DNA from: Oscillospiraceae bacterium
Lineage (GTDB): Bacteria > Bacillota > Clostridia > Oscillospirales > Oscillospiraceae
Reading direction: 5' to 3'
Length of the DNA stretch: 59,562 nucleotides
Assembly: GCA_017412765.1 (NCBI GenBank)
Contig: JAFPWN010000036.1
Location: forward strand, 1-59,562
The notes under the pieces were generated by a model that worked only from the letters and a program-made list of their open reading frames with translations, was not told where the DNA came from and ran no database searches. Of the stretch, positions 8,706 through 16,666 are shown piece by piece. The stretch's first letter is position 1. Every line of letters starts with the position of its first letter. A program made the translations under genes and the position numbers.

Positions 8706-8734
8706 ATTATAGTACCGGACGCACGTATTGGCAA
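8706..8734 (-). promoter_or_regulatory. Promoter of the diguanylate cyclase gene
   Basis: On the minus strand TTGCCA (8734-8729), a 17-bp spacer and a perfect TATAAT (8711-8706) start transcription near 8699, just before GTG 8672. Confidence 0.75.
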
Positions 8735-8748
8735 CTGCAAAAATGCAC

Positions 8749-8771
8749 AAAAATGCCCGCTGACGCGGGCA
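8749..8771 (-). terminator. Terminator of the PAP2-SDR operon
   Basis: Read on the minus strand, TGCCCGC-GTCA-GCGGGCA is followed by TTTTTGTGC. It lies just downstream of the reductase gene. Confidence 0.6.
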
Positions 8772-8788
8772 TAGCTGTTAATGATTTG

Positions 8789-9517
8789 TCAAAGGCTCAG
8801 ACCGCCGTCAACGGTGATGACCTGACCTGTGATGAATTCCGCGTCGGCGCCGACGAGAAACGCGACAGCCCTTGCGATATCCGCAGGATAGCCGACCCTG
8901 CCGAGCGGAGTTTCCTCGCAGAGAGAGGCGACGGTTTCGGGGCTGAGAGCGGCGTTCATATCGGTCATGATAAGCCCCGGGCAGACGCAGTTTACCGTTA
9001 TGCCGCTTGGACCGAGCTCCTTTGCAAGCGACCTTGTCAGCCCGATAAGCCCCGCCTTCGCCGCGCTGTAAGCGCTCTCACAGCTCGCGCCGACGACGCC
9101 CCACATACTCGAGATCAGCACTATCCTGCCGAACTTCTCGCGTATCTGATACTTTGCGTTCACGGAAACGGTGTTGTACGCGCCCTCGAGATCGACGGAG
9201 ATGAGCCTTCGGAGCATTTCCGGCGTTGTGTCCTGCACCTGGCTCATGAGGCTCACTCCGGCGTTCAGAATAAGAACACCCGCGCCGCCGAGGTCGCTGA
9301 CCATAGTATTAATTTCATCGGGCGAGGACATATCCGCCCTGTACGCCGCGCCACCGCATTCTTTGGCGACCGCCTCGGCTTTTTCGGCGCTTTTTGAGTA
9401 GTTTACCGCGACAAAACAGCCGCGCCTGCCAAGCTCGCGGCATATCTCCGCGCCGATACCGCGGCTTCCGCCCGTAACGAGGGCGCGGCGGGTAAAATCA
9501 CTTCTCGGGGTTTGCAT
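8789..9517 (-). CDS. Short-chain dehydrogenase/reductase, FabG-like
   Basis: A 242-residue classical SDR. It has the Rossmann motif TGGSRGIG near residue 15, the NAG structural motif, catalytic Ser in LISSMWG and the YSAAKAG active-site motif, and it ends in TVDGGLSL as 3-oxoacyl-ACP reductases do. It may reduce 3-oxoacyl-ACP, but no fatty-acid genes adjoin it, so another ketone substrate is possible. The start overlaps the end of the PAP2 gene by 20 bases, indicating cotranscription and coupled translation. Confidence 0.85.
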   Translation of the reverse strand: MQTPRSDFTRRALVTGGSRGIGAEICRELGRRGCFVAVNYSKSAEKAEAVAKECGGAAYRADMSSPDEINTMVSDLGGAGVLILNAGVSLMSQVQDTTPEMLRRLISVDLEGAYNTVSVNAKYQIREKFGRIVLISSMWGVVGASCESAYSAAKAGLIGLTRSLAKELGPSGITVNCVCPGLIMTDMNAALSPETVASLCEETPLGRVGYPADIARAVAFLVGADAEFITGQVITVDGGLSL

Positions 9518-10130
9518 TTTTGATGCTCTTACGCTCCTCGAATTTCTTGTAGCAGAAGGAAACGAGCGCGCCGGCGATAAAGCCTGCTCCGATTCCGAAG
9601 ATCATGCCGAACAGCACGTCCGAGGGGTAGTGGACCTGAAGCCAGTTGCGGCTGATGCCCATAAGAACGATGTATAGGATCGCCCAGGGGACGTACTTCT
9701 TGCCGTTTGCATAGCAGAAGGCGACGGAAAAATCGGCGGCGGCGTTTGTGTGTCCGGAGGGGAAGGAGCCGTCGGACTCGGTGTGCGAGCCAACAAAGGT
9801 CCACCATGAGCGGATATCGGCGTTGAAAACGTAGGGGCGCGGGCGCATGATGAGCGGCTTAACGATGACGTTGACTAAAATCGCGCCGACCGTCAGTCCT
9901 GCAAGACAGTAAATGCCGGTGCGGCGTGTCTTTTTGAAGCAGATCATCACGATAGAGGCGATGATGAGGGGTATGCCGCTCTTCGCGGTGTAGCTTATGC
10001 CGACCATTATCGGTGTTATCCACGGGCAGGCGAGGGCGAGCGCGTGATAGATCGCAAGGATCTGATAGTCGAGGGCGAAGAAGAGGTTGTTTATGACCTC
10101 CGCCGCCGGTGTGAGCGTTATTGCTTCCAT
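9498..10130 (-). CDS. PAP2-family membrane phosphatase
   Basis: A 210-residue membrane protein with the three phosphatase motifs in order: KPLIMRPRPY, PSGHTNAA and SRNWLQVHYPSD. The arginines and two histidines expected for lipid phosphate hydrolysis are all present. Likely substrates are undecaprenyl pyrophosphate or phosphatidylglycerophosphate; the sequence does not decide. The start at 10130 is set by GGAGG five bases upstream. It is the first gene of a two-gene operon with the SDR reductase. Confidence 0.88.
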   Translation of the reverse strand: MEAITLTPAAEVINNLFFALDYQILAIYHALALACPWITPIMVGISYTAKSGIPLIIASIVMICFKKTRRTGIYCLAGLTVGAILVNVIVKPLIMRPRPYVFNADIRSWWTFVGSHTESDGSFPSGHTNAAADFSVAFCYANGKKYVPWAILYIVLMGISRNWLQVHYPSDVLFGMIFGIGAGFIAGALVSFCYKKFEERKSIKNANPEK

Positions 10131-10171
10131 AGAATCCTCCAAAAACAGAACTAAATCGACAAAACTTCCTA

Positions 10172-10200
10172 TTTACAAATTCTGGAAATTCTGCTAAGAT
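10172..10200 (+). promoter_or_regulatory. Promoter facing away from the PAP2 gene
   Basis: TTTACA (10172-10177), 17-bp spacer, TAAGAT (10195-10200) on the plus strand, where no gene follows; it appears to drive the short RNA described next. Confidence 0.5.
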
Positions 10201-10206
10201 ACAGAC

Positions 10207-10284
10207 AAGCTTCCGAACCGAAGCTCATATCTTTATCCCACAACCCTTTTTTGCCCGCCTTCCGAGAAGGCGGGCGCTTTTTTT
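10207..10284 (+). ncRNA. Candidate 78-nt small RNA
   Basis: From the predicted start at about 10207, the transcript would form AGCTTC/GAAGCT (10208-10213/10220-10225), a single-stranded middle part, and a strong GCCCGCCTT/AAGGCGGGC terminator followed by GCTTTTTTT. The T run exists only on the plus strand, while both flanking genes lie on the minus strand, so the terminator cannot belong to them. The 3' end touches the last codons of the dCMP deaminase gene in antisense. Its function is unknown. Confidence 0.45.
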
Positions 10285-10756
10285 ACAGCGAATCGTCCTC
10301 GTCGATCCACTGCTGAACGTCGATGACCTCGTACTCGCCGTTATCGCCGAGGCGGTTTATGACGGTCGAGATGCCGGCGTTGATGATGTGCCTGCGGCAC
10401 ATGGAGCAGCTTGTGGTGTCGGTGAGCAGGGCGCCGGTCTTGGCGTCGCGCCCGGCGAGGTACATAGTGGCGCCGAGGGTGTCGCGGCGGGACGCGGAAA
10501 TTATCGCGTTCGCCTCCGCGTGTACGGAGCGGCAGAGCTCGTAGCGCTGGCCGGAGGGGATCTTCAGCTCCTCGCGCTTGCAGTAGCCGAGATCCATGCA
10601 GTTCTTTCTGCCGCGCGGCGCGCCGTTGTAGCCGGTGGAGATGATCTCGTCGGCTTTTACGATTATAGCGCCGTAGTGCCTGCGCATACAGGTAGAGCGC
10701 TCGCAAACGGTCTGGGCAATATCGAGGTAATAGTTGATTTTATCTCTGCGTTCCAT
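10283..10756 (-). CDS. dCMP deaminase
   Basis: A 157-residue zinc-dependent deaminase of the ComEB/dCMP deaminase type, converting dCMP to dUMP for thymidylate synthesis. The catalytic HAEANAI motif (zinc His and proton-shuttle Glu) and the second zinc site SCSMCRR are present. N-terminal residues CMRRHYGAIIV and YNGAPRG are family hallmarks. A GGAGG site precedes ATG 10756. It is a single-gene unit whose promoter stands back-to-back with that of the TPP riboswitch. Confidence 0.92.
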   Translation of the reverse strand: MERRDKINYYLDIAQTVCERSTCMRRHYGAIIVKADEIISTGYNGAPRGRKNCMDLGYCKREELKIPSGQRYELCRSVHAEANAIISASRRDTLGATMYLAGRDAKTGALLTDTTSCSMCRRHIINAGISTVINRLGDNGEYEVIDVQQWIDEDDSL

Positions 10757-10789
10757 ATCGAAAAAGCCTCCTGCACACTATAATATATA

Positions 10790-10818
10790 AGTATATCAAA
10801 TAAGCGCGAAAAAGTAAA
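10790..10818 (-). promoter_or_regulatory. Promoter of the dCMP deaminase gene
   Basis: Minus-strand TTTACT (10818-10813), 17-bp spacer, TATACT (10795-10790). Confidence 0.6.
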
Positions 10819-10825
10819 CATATTA

Positions 10826-10854
10826 TTGACAAATCGGACGCTCCGCCATATAAT
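10826..10854 (+). promoter_or_regulatory. Promoter of the TPP riboswitch-thiT unit
   Basis: Consensus TTGACA (10826-10831), 17-bp spacer, consensus TATAAT (10849-10854). The aptamer starts immediately at the predicted transcription start. Confidence 0.85.
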
Positions 10855-10859
10855 AACCC

Positions 10860-10943
10860 TCGAACAGGGGCGCCGAAAGGCTGAGACGCGATATCGCGGA
10901 CCCTCGAACCTGATACGGGTAATGCCGGCGAAGGAAGTTCCGA
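10860..10943 (+). ncRNA. TPP riboswitch (THI element)
   Basis: The conserved core is plain: AGGGGCGCC, then GGCTGAGA, ACCCTCGAACCTGAT, GGGTAATGCCGGCG and AAGGAAGTTCC. The outer helix TCGAAC/GTTCCGA closes it. It is followed by an intrinsic terminator (10957-10985), so high thiamine pyrophosphate should stop transcription before thiT. Confidence 0.95.
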
Positions 10944-10956
10944 TATTGTTTCCTTT

Positions 10957-10985
10957 GCCGCGCCTATTGATGGTGCGGTTTTTTT
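10957..10985 (+). terminator. TPP riboswitch terminator
   Basis: GCCGCGCC (10957-10964) pairs with GGTGCGGT (10972-10979), followed by seven T residues. It is positioned as the expression platform of the THI element. Confidence 0.8.
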
Positions 10986-11039
10986 ATGTGGGCAACGCCA
11001 AACACTTACAGCGGCGGCGCTTTGCGGCGCTTTTTCGCC

Positions 11040-11122
11040 TCAACTTTGCCGGAAAACCTTGAAATACACAAAGTATTCCTGCGGTTTTCCGACTTCGCTG
11101 AGACAAAAAATCCCTCGCAAAT
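11040..11122 (+). repeat. Dispersed palindromic repeat B, divergent copy
   Basis: It shares the centre TACACAAAGTA and the end CGCTGAGACAAAAAATC with two closer copies at 14797-14890 and 21679-21772. It lies in the thiT leader, between the riboswitch terminator and the thiT start. Confidence 0.5.
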
Positions 11123-11184
11123 CGCTCTTGCTGAAGTGTTCGCCGCAGCCCTTGAGACGAAAGAAAGGAAAATGGTGGTAAATT

Positions 11185-11739
11185 ATGAAAAACAAAAATC
11201 TCAGAGCGCTCACAGAGGGCGCGGTAATGGTCGCGCTCAGCATCGCGCTGAGCTTCCTCAAGATCCCCATCGGCGCGGGATTCGGCGGCTTCGGCGGGTC
11301 GATCGACCTCGTTATGGTGCCGCTCATCATCTACGCCGTGCGCTACAACGCGGCGTGGGGTCTCGGCGCCGGACTCGTTTTCGGCACGATCAAGTATTTT
11401 CTCGGCGGCTCGGCTATCGACTGGGTCAGCATAATCTTCGACTATTCCGCAGCCTATATGTTCGTCGGCTTCGCGGGACTTCTCAACAAAACGTACAAGA
11501 CGCTCCCGCTCGCGGCGCTTATCGGCTGCTTCGGCAGATTCGCAGTCCACTTTGTCTCCGGCGTGACCGTTTACGCAAAGTGGATGCCCGAGGAGTTCAT
11601 GGGCATATCAGGTATGACCCCGCCCTTGTATTCGCTCCTCTATAACGGCACCTATATGCTCCCGAACACCATTCTCGCCATCGCGGTCTGCGCGGCGCTG
11701 ATCGTTCCGATGCAGAAGCTCGATAAGACAAAAAAGTGA
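11185..11739 (+). CDS. thiT: Thiamine transporter ThiT (ECF S component)
   Basis: A 184-residue membrane protein of the ThiT/YuaJ family, the thiamine-binding S component of a group II ECF transporter. The conserved stretch GAGFGGFGGSIDLVMVPL and six hydrophobic segments fit, as does the length. The energising EcfA/T module must be encoded elsewhere. Control by the TPP riboswitch directly upstream supports thiamine as substrate. Translation probably starts at ATG 11185 behind GGTGG. Confidence 0.93.
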   Translation: MKNKNLRALTEGAVMVALSIALSFLKIPIGAGFGGFGGSIDLVMVPLIIYAVRYNAAWGLGAGLVFGTIKYFLGGSAIDWVSIIFDYSAAYMFVGFAGLLNKTYKTLPLAALIGCFGRFAVHFVSGVTVYAKWMPEEFMGISGMTPPLYSLLYNGTYMLPNTILAIAVCAALIVPMQKLDKTKK

Positions 11740-11756
11740 GCGCGGAAAAATTTTTC

Positions 11757-11786
11757 TTGACATAACGGCGCTTAATAAGGTACAAT
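11757..11786 (+). promoter_or_regulatory. Promoter of the rpmH cluster
   Basis: TTGACA (11757-11762), 18-bp spacer, TACAAT (11781-11786). The leader then contains a hairpin built on CCCTA/TAGGG (11792-11813). Confidence 0.7.
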
Positions 11787-11883
11787 AAACACCCTATGGT
11801 TTAACCGTAGGGTGTTACTTTGTAACTGCTCCGCGTTTTACGCGGTGTCGAGTTTAGATTATCCTACATAAGGAGTGAAAGAA

Positions 11884-12018
11884 ATGAAGAGAACGTATCA
11901 GCCCAAGAAGCTTCAGCGCTCCAAGGAGCACGGCTTCCGCAAGAGAATGGCCACCGCCAACGGCCGCAAGGTACTCCATCGCAGACGCGCTAAGGGACGC
12001 GCCCGCCTTACCCACTAA
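11884..12018 (+). CDS. rpmH: 50S ribosomal protein L34
   Basis: A 44-residue very basic protein beginning [20 protein letters not shown] and ending in the L34 signature [14 protein letters not shown] perfect AAGGAG precedes ATG 11884. It heads the rpmH-rnpA-yidD-yidC-jag cluster found in most bacteria. dnaA, usually just upstream on the other strand or nearby, is absent; thiT occupies that position. Confidence 0.98.
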   Translation: MKRTYQPKKLQRSKEHGFRKRMATANGRKVLHRRRAKGRARLTH

Positions 12019-12106
12019 TGGAGAAAAGGCTGTAATACTGATTTTTTAAGCCCGGGGCAACTCGGGCTCATTCGGTTTGCACCGGATGAAGCGGAGGGAA
12101 GCGGAA

Positions 12107-12442
12107 ATGATCTTTTCGGGAAGGCTTAAGGATAATTACGCTTTCAGAAAGGCATATCACAAGGGAAAAAGCGCCGGCGGGGCATATATGCTCGTCTATG
12201 CCCGCAAGCGTGCGGTGCCGAGGAGCAGGCTGGGACTGACCGTGTCCACCAAGATCGGCAAGGCGGTGCGCCGCAACCGCATAAAGAGGCGCTTTCGTGA
12301 GATCTACAGACTGAACGAGGCAAGGCTCTGTCCCGGCTACGATATAGTCATCGTCGCCCGCTCCAAGGCGGACGGCGCGGATTATCACAGGATGGAGGCG
12401 GAGTTTCTGCGCCTTGCGGAAAAGGTGGGGATAACTGCGTGA
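12107..12442 (+). CDS. rnpA: Ribonuclease P protein component
   Basis: The protein subunit that binds RNase P RNA for 5' maturation of tRNAs. The family RNR signature is present in [16 protein letters not shown], and the N-terminus [17 protein letters not shown] is typical. ATG 12107 (111 residues) is preferred over two upstream in-frame ATGs because it is preceded by GGAGGGAAGCGG and aligns with family starts. The stop overlaps the yidD start. Confidence 0.96.
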   Translation: MIFSGRLKDNYAFRKAYHKGKSAGGAYMLVYARKRAVPRSRLGLTVSTKIGKAVRRNRIKRRFREIYRLNEARLCPGYDIVIVARSKADGADYHRMEAEFLRLAEKVGITA

Positions 12443-12657
12443 AAAAGCTCATGCTCTGGCTGATAAAATTCTATCGCCGCAACATTTCCCCGCTGACGCC
12501 GCCATCGTGCCGGTTTCGCCCGACCTGCTCGCAGTATGCTCTCGAGGCAATCGAGAAGTACGGCGCTCTCAAGGGCGGCTGGCTGGCATTAAAGAGGCTC
12601 AGCCGCTGCCACCCCTTCCACTTTAAGGAGTTAGACTATTACGACCCCGTTCCCTGA
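12439..12657 (+). CDS. yidD: Membrane protein insertion efficiency factor YidD
   Basis: A 72-residue protein with the family motifs [31 protein letters not shown] and CHPF, including the conserved cysteines. It starts at GTG 12439, overlapping the rnpA stop by four bases. It assists YidC-dependent membrane insertion and is found in this gene position in most bacteria. Confidence 0.96.
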   Translation: MKKLMLWLIKFYRRNISPLTPPSCRFRPTCSQYALEAIEKYGALKGGWLALKRLSRCHPFHFKELDYYDPVP

Positions 12658-12688
12658 GTACACAAAAGTCTACGACAGGAGAGTACCA

Positions 12689-13864
12689 ATGAGACTAATT
12701 GCAACCCCCTTCGGTATTCTGATGATGTGGCTGTACAACGTCACGCAGAACTACGGTGTGGCGATAATCCTGTTCGCCATTATCGTAAGGCTCATCATGC
12801 TGCCCTTCCAGATGAAATCGAAAAAGGGCATGATGCGCACGCAGCTCATTCAGCCGAGACAGCAGGAGCTGCAGAAGAAGTACGGCTCCAATCAGCAGAA
12901 GTATTCCGAGGAGCTCCAGAAGCTCTATAAGGAGGAGGGCGTCAACCCGATGGGCGGATGCCTCTGGAGCCTTATCCCGTTCCCCGTTCTTATCGCGCTC
13001 TACTACGCGATCCGCGAGCCGCTGACGACGATGATGCAGGTACCGACCGAGCTTTTGGCTGAGGGCGGCGCCATCGCAGAAAAGCTCACCGAGCTCGGCT
13101 TCGAGCTTTCAAGCCGCTCCGCCTACGCTGAGATCGAGATGTCGAAGTTCATCTCCGACCACTTCGAGGCATTCTCCTCGCTCAGCGACAAGCTCGTCAA
13201 GATCGACTACAACTTCCTTGGAATCGATCTCGGCGCGACCCCCAACTGGCAGATCTGGACCTACGATTTCTCCGATCCCGCAGCTATATGGCCGCAGATC
13301 GGACTCTTCCTCATTCCGATCGCCGCCGCCGGCCTCAGCTATCTTCAGAGCGTTATGAGCCAGAAGCTCAACCCCTCCGCAGACCCGCAGGCCGCCGCAA
13401 CCAGCAATTCAATGATGATGATGATGCCGCTCATGACGATCTTCTTCTGCTTCATGATGCCCGGCGCGCTCGGCCTTTACTGGGCGATCGGCTCCGTCAT
13501 CAGCATCGTTCAGGAGCTCATTCTGACCGACTACTACAAAAAGCAGCTCGCTGTCGAGACCGCCGAGTCCGACCGCCGACGCGCCGAGCGCGAGGCGGAG
13601 CTTGAGGCAAAGCGCGCTGAGACCGAGCGCCTCAAGGCAGCCGGCGAGCAGACCGAGAATGAGTCCACCTCCAAGAAGAAGAAGGCGCTCCGCGAGAAGC
13701 AGGAGCGCGAAAAGGCAGAGCGCGAGTATAACGATGCGAAGACCGGCGAGGAGAAGTACGAGCCCTCCAGAGTCGGCCACCGCAAGTATGCCCGCGGCAG
13801 AGCCTATGACCCCGACCGCTACACGAGAAAAGAAGAAAATACCGAAGAAACCGCCGAGGAGTAA
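12689..13864 (+). CDS. yidC: Membrane protein insertase YidC/Oxa1
   Basis: A 391-residue insertase of the Gram-positive type. An N-terminal helix is followed by the conserved core (RLIMLPFQMKSKKGM, then KYGSNQQKYSEELQKLY), a further transmembrane region and a helix reading PLMTIFFCFMMPGALGLYW. The tail from about residue 285 is highly charged and low-complexity, rich in Glu, Arg and Lys, as in proteins that contact the ribosome. There is no lipobox. GGAGAG precedes ATG 12689. Confidence 0.95.
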   Translation: MRLIATPFGILMMWLYNVTQNYGVAIILFAIIVRLIMLPFQMKSKKGMMRTQLIQPRQQELQKKYGSNQQKYSEELQKLYKEEGVNPMGGCLWSLIPFPVLIALYYAIREPLTTMMQVPTELLAEGGAIAEKLTELGFELSSRSAYAEIEMSKFISDHFEAFSSLSDKLVKIDYNFLGIDLGATPNWQIWTYDFSDPAAIWPQIGLFLIPIAAAGLSYLQSVMSQKLNPSADPQAAATSNSMMMMMPLMTIFFCFMMPGALGLYWAIGSVISIVQELILTDYYKKQLAVETAESDRRRAEREAELEAKRAETERLKAAGEQTENESTSKKKKALREKQEREKAEREYNDAKTGEEKYEPSRVGHRKYARGRAYDPDRYTRKEENTEETAEE

Positions 13865-13870
13865 AAAGCT

Positions 13871-14788
13871 ATGCTCAAATACATAGAAAAAACCGGAGTT
13901 ACCGAGGACGACGCCATCGCCGCAGCCCTCGAAGAGCTTCATCTCAGCCGCGACGACGTATCGGTTGAGATCATCGAGCGCGCAGCAAAGGGATTTCTCG
14001 GGATCGGCAGAAAGGACGCCAAGGTAAAGGTCTCTTACGAGGTACCGGACGAGAAGCCCGAGAGAAAACCTGAGCCGAAGAAGCCCGAGCCTGAGAAGAA
14101 GCCGCAGCCCGAGAAAAAGCCGCAGCCCGAGAAAAAGCCCGAACCCAGGAAGGAAAAAAAGGAAAAGAAGATCCAGCCCGTTTCGGATGAGAATCTCTCC
14201 GGGAAGGCGGAGAAGCTCAGAGTTTTCCTTGACGGGCTTTTCCAGCGTATGGGCGTTGAGGCGGAAGCCGTTATCACCGAGAATGCCGCAGAGGGCGTTA
14301 TTAACGTAGAGCTCCGCGGTCAGAAGGTCGGCGCGCTTATCGGCCGCCGCGGTGAGACGCTCGACGCCATTCAGCATCTCTCCAACTACGTCATCAATTC
14401 CGGCGACGACGCGCGCATCCGCATCAACATCGACGCCGAGAATTATCGCGCCAAGCGCGCCGAGAGCCTTGACAGCCTTGCGAAAAAGACCGCCGAGAAG
14501 GTAGTCAAGTACCGCAAGAACAAGATGCTCGAGCCGATGAACGCCTATGAGCGCCACGTTATCCACACCGCGCTCCAGGATTATCCCAACGTCACCACCT
14601 ATTCCACCGGCACGGAGCCGAACCGCCGCGTAGTCGTCGCTTACGAGGGCACCGGCGAGCCTGTTGAGGAAAAGCCGCAGAGAAGAGAGCGCAGAGGCGG
14701 CCGCCGCGACCGCTCCTCTCAGCCGAGAACGACCGAGCTCAAGGAGCCGGTAGTCAAGGAAACTAAGCCCACCCGCGAGTGGTGCTGA
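13871..14788 (+). CDS. jag: RNA-binding protein Jag/KhpB
   Basis: A 305-residue protein with an N-terminal Jag domain (AAKGFLGIGRKDAKV). A Pro/Glu/Lys-rich linker at about 60-100 contains tandem KPQPEK units. A KH domain (GALIGRRGETLDAIQ) and an R3H domain (MNAYERHVIH) follow, then a basic tail. KhpB partners with KhpA as a global RNA chaperone affecting cell elongation. It directly follows yidC, as in other Firmicutes. Confidence 0.95.
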   Translation: MLKYIEKTGVTEDDAIAAALEELHLSRDDVSVEIIERAAKGFLGIGRKDAKVKVSYEVPDEKPERKPEPKKPEPEKKPQPEKKPQPEKKPEPRKEKKEKKIQPVSDENLSGKAEKLRVFLDGLFQRMGVEAEAVITENAAEGVINVELRGQKVGALIGRRGETLDAIQHLSNYVINSGDDARIRINIDAENYRAKRAESLDSLAKKTAEKVVKYRKNKMLEPMNAYERHVIHTALQDYPNVTTYSTGTEPNRRVVVAYEGTGEPVEEKPQRRERRGGRRDRSSQPRTTELKEPVVKETKPTREWC

Positions 14789-14796
14789 TTTTCTCA

Positions 14797-14890
14797 GCGG
14801 ATCTTTTCCGCTGATACTTCGCTGAACTATCTTGCAGTACACAAAGTACAGCTTCGATAATTCATCTTCGTCTCAGCGAAAAATCTCTCG
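14797..14890 (+). repeat. Dispersed palindromic repeat B (94 bp)
   Basis: Nearly identical in sequence and equal in length to 21679-21772. The centre is GTACACAAAGTAC, flanked by GAACTATC and GATAATTC arms, and the ends carry CTCAGCG/CGCTGAG. It lies between jag and acpP. Confidence 0.8.
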
Positions 14891-14933
14891 CTGAGATGAG
14901 CCATAATTGTTAGAAGAAAGGAGCGTATTTCCA

Positions 14934-15158
14934 ATGTTTGAGAAGGTAAAAGCCATTATCGTTGAGCAGTTGGATATCGACCCCGAGCGCATTACCGTGG
15001 ATACGAGCCTTGCCGATGATATCGGCGCCGATTCCCTCGACGTAGTTGACCTGCTCGTTACCCTCGAGGACGAGCTTGGCATCACGATCCCGCAGGAGGA
15101 CGTCAAGGACGTTACCACGGTCGGCGAGCTTTGCGAGGTTATCGAGAACCTCAGATAA
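14934..15158 (+). CDS. acpP: Acyl carrier protein
   Basis: A 74-residue acidic protein with the phosphopantetheine attachment motif GADSLDVVDL. It carries acyl chains in fatty-acid synthesis. GAAAGGAG precedes ATG 14934. It stands apart from other fatty-acid genes, separated from jag by repeat B and from the next gene by repeat A. Confidence 0.95.
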   Translation: MFEKVKAIIVEQLDIDPERITVDTSLADDIGADSLDVVDLLVTLEDELGITIPQEDVKDVTTVGELCEVIENLR

Positions 15159-15183
15159 CGAAAAAAGTGCGTTAAAACGACGC

Positions 15184-15290
15184 AGAGTGTCATTGCGAGG
15201 CTCCGTTAGGAGCCGTGGCAATCCGTTGCCTTGCAAAAGGGTATTACGGATTCCCACGCCAGTTTGCGAACTGGCTCGGAATGACACTCT
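15184..15290 (+). repeat. Dispersed palindromic repeat A
   Basis: The ends are 11-bp inverted repeats AGAGTGTCATT (15184-15194) and AATGACACTCT (15280-15290). Between them lie GAGGCTCC/GGAGCC and other nested palindromes. A second copy lies at 25640-25740. The TGTCATTGCGAG...GGAATGACA layout is that of a small non-autonomous or REP-like repeat. Confidence 0.8.
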
Positions 15291-15310
15291 TTGTATTTTA
15301 CCCGCCCAAT

Positions 15311-16510
15311 TTACCTTCCGAACGCCGTGAGTATCATCAGCACAAGATCCCAGAGGGTCAGCCGCTCGACGCTCTCCGCGGCGATGAGAGGCACGCGGGC
15401 AAGCTCAGCCCCGTCGAGGGTCATTACGAGGTAGCCGAGCTCCTCACCCTCGGAGACCGGCGCGTCCACGCGCCCGTCAAGCTCAAATGCGCGATCTATC
15501 CTGCCGACGTCGGCTTTTCTGACGAGCACCGGGTCGCAGTTTTCTATCACCGGCTGGACGTATTTCTGCCTGCCGAGCGTGACCTCAACGGGCGGGATCG
15601 GCTCGGAAGCCTCGACCGGAACGAGGGTGAAGGTCGAAAAACCGTAGCTCAGCAGCGTTTTCGCGGAGTTGAAGCGATCGTCCGAGGTCGCGCAGTTCAG
15701 AACGACCGCGACGTACTCGACCCCGTCGCGCTCCGCCGAGGCGGCAAGGCAGCGCCCGGCCTTCGAGGTGTAGCCGGTCTTAAGCCCGGTCGCGCCGGGA
15801 AAGTAGCGGATGAGCTTATTCGTGTTCGTCAGCCCGAATTCACCGTTTCTTATCGTATCCGTCCATATCTGTGTAAAATCGCGCAGCCACTTGTGCTTTA
15901 TTACCTCGCGGCTCATTATCGCTATATCGCGCGCGGTCGTGAGGTGCTCATCGTCGTCGTAGAGGCCGGTGCAGTTTGTGAAATGCGTGTTCACCATGCC
16001 AAGCTCGGCGGCGCGGGCGTTCATCCTGCCGGCGAAGGCGCTCTCGCTGCCCGCAAGGTGCTCCGCCATCGCAACGGCGCAGTCATTCGCGGAAACGACC
16101 ACGATGCACTTGAGCATATCGCGCACAGTCATCGTCTCGCCCTCCTTGAGATAGACCTGGCTGCCGCCCATCGACGCGGCGAAGGCGCTCGTTGTTACGG
16201 TATCGTCGAGCGAAACGTCGCCGGAGTCTATCGCCTCAGCGATAAGCAGAATAGTCATGACCTTTGTAACTGACGCCGGACGGAGCTTTTCGTCGGCGTT
16301 TTTTTCGTAGAGGACGGCGCCGGTGTCGCGCTCCATAAGGATCGCGCTCGGCGCGGGTATGGAAAGCTCGGAGGCGGACGCGGGCACAGTCAGATCGTCG
16401 AATACCTCGACCGACCACTCGCCGTCGTCGATCTCGAAGTCGTATTCCGCGGCGAAGGCAGGCGTGATAAATACAGTCAGCGCAAGAAGCAGGCACAGTA
16501 GTTTTTTCAT
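15311..16510 (-). CDS. D-alanyl-D-alanine carboxypeptidase (DacF/PBP5 family)
   Basis: A 399-residue exported penicillin-binding protein that trims the terminal D-Ala of peptidoglycan stem peptides. A signal peptide ends at FAA near residue 21. The catalytic motifs are SVTK (Ser80-Lys83), SAN (140-142) and KTG (244-246), followed by a C-terminal beta-rich domain and a hydrophobic end helix that could hold it on the membrane. The product resembles sporulation-associated DacF or vegetative DacA; sequence alone does not tell which. Confidence 0.92.
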   Translation of the reverse strand: MKKLLCLLLALTVFITPAFAAEYDFEIDDGEWSVEVFDDLTVPASASELSIPAPSAILMERDTGAVLYEKNADEKLRPASVTKVMTILLIAEAIDSGDVSLDDTVTTSAFAASMGGSQVYLKEGETMTVRDMLKCIVVVSANDCAVAMAEHLAGSESAFAGRMNARAAELGMVNTHFTNCTGLYDDDEHLTTARDIAIMSREVIKHKWLRDFTQIWTDTIRNGEFGLTNTNKLIRYFPGATGLKTGYTSKAGRCLAASAERDGVEYVAVVLNCATSDDRFNSAKTLLSYGFSTFTLVPVEASEPIPPVEVTLGRQKYVQPVIENCDPVLVRKADVGRIDRAFELDGRVDAPVSEGEELGYLVMTLDGAELARVPLIAAESVERLTLWDLVLMILTAFGR

Positions 16511-16666
16511 TTCGTATCACCTCCGTAGATGGTATGAAGTTTTTCCCGGAATAATACGTGAATCAGCACAGTCCGTAGGTATTATTTTCTTGCGACACAA
16601 CTCAATATTGTATGAAACACGAATTATGTGTGCATTTTTATGTGGTAAAAATGCATGCTCCTTTCA

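Noticed and set aside
11757-12018. Replication origin (oriC) next to rpmH
   Set aside because: No cluster of DnaA boxes or AT-rich unwinding region was seen and dnaA is absent.
13409-14842. A 477-codon frame on the minus strand opposite yidC and jag
   Set aside because: It is antisense to two conserved genes, low in complexity (Leu/Gly/Arg-rich) and explained by the codon bias of the real genes.
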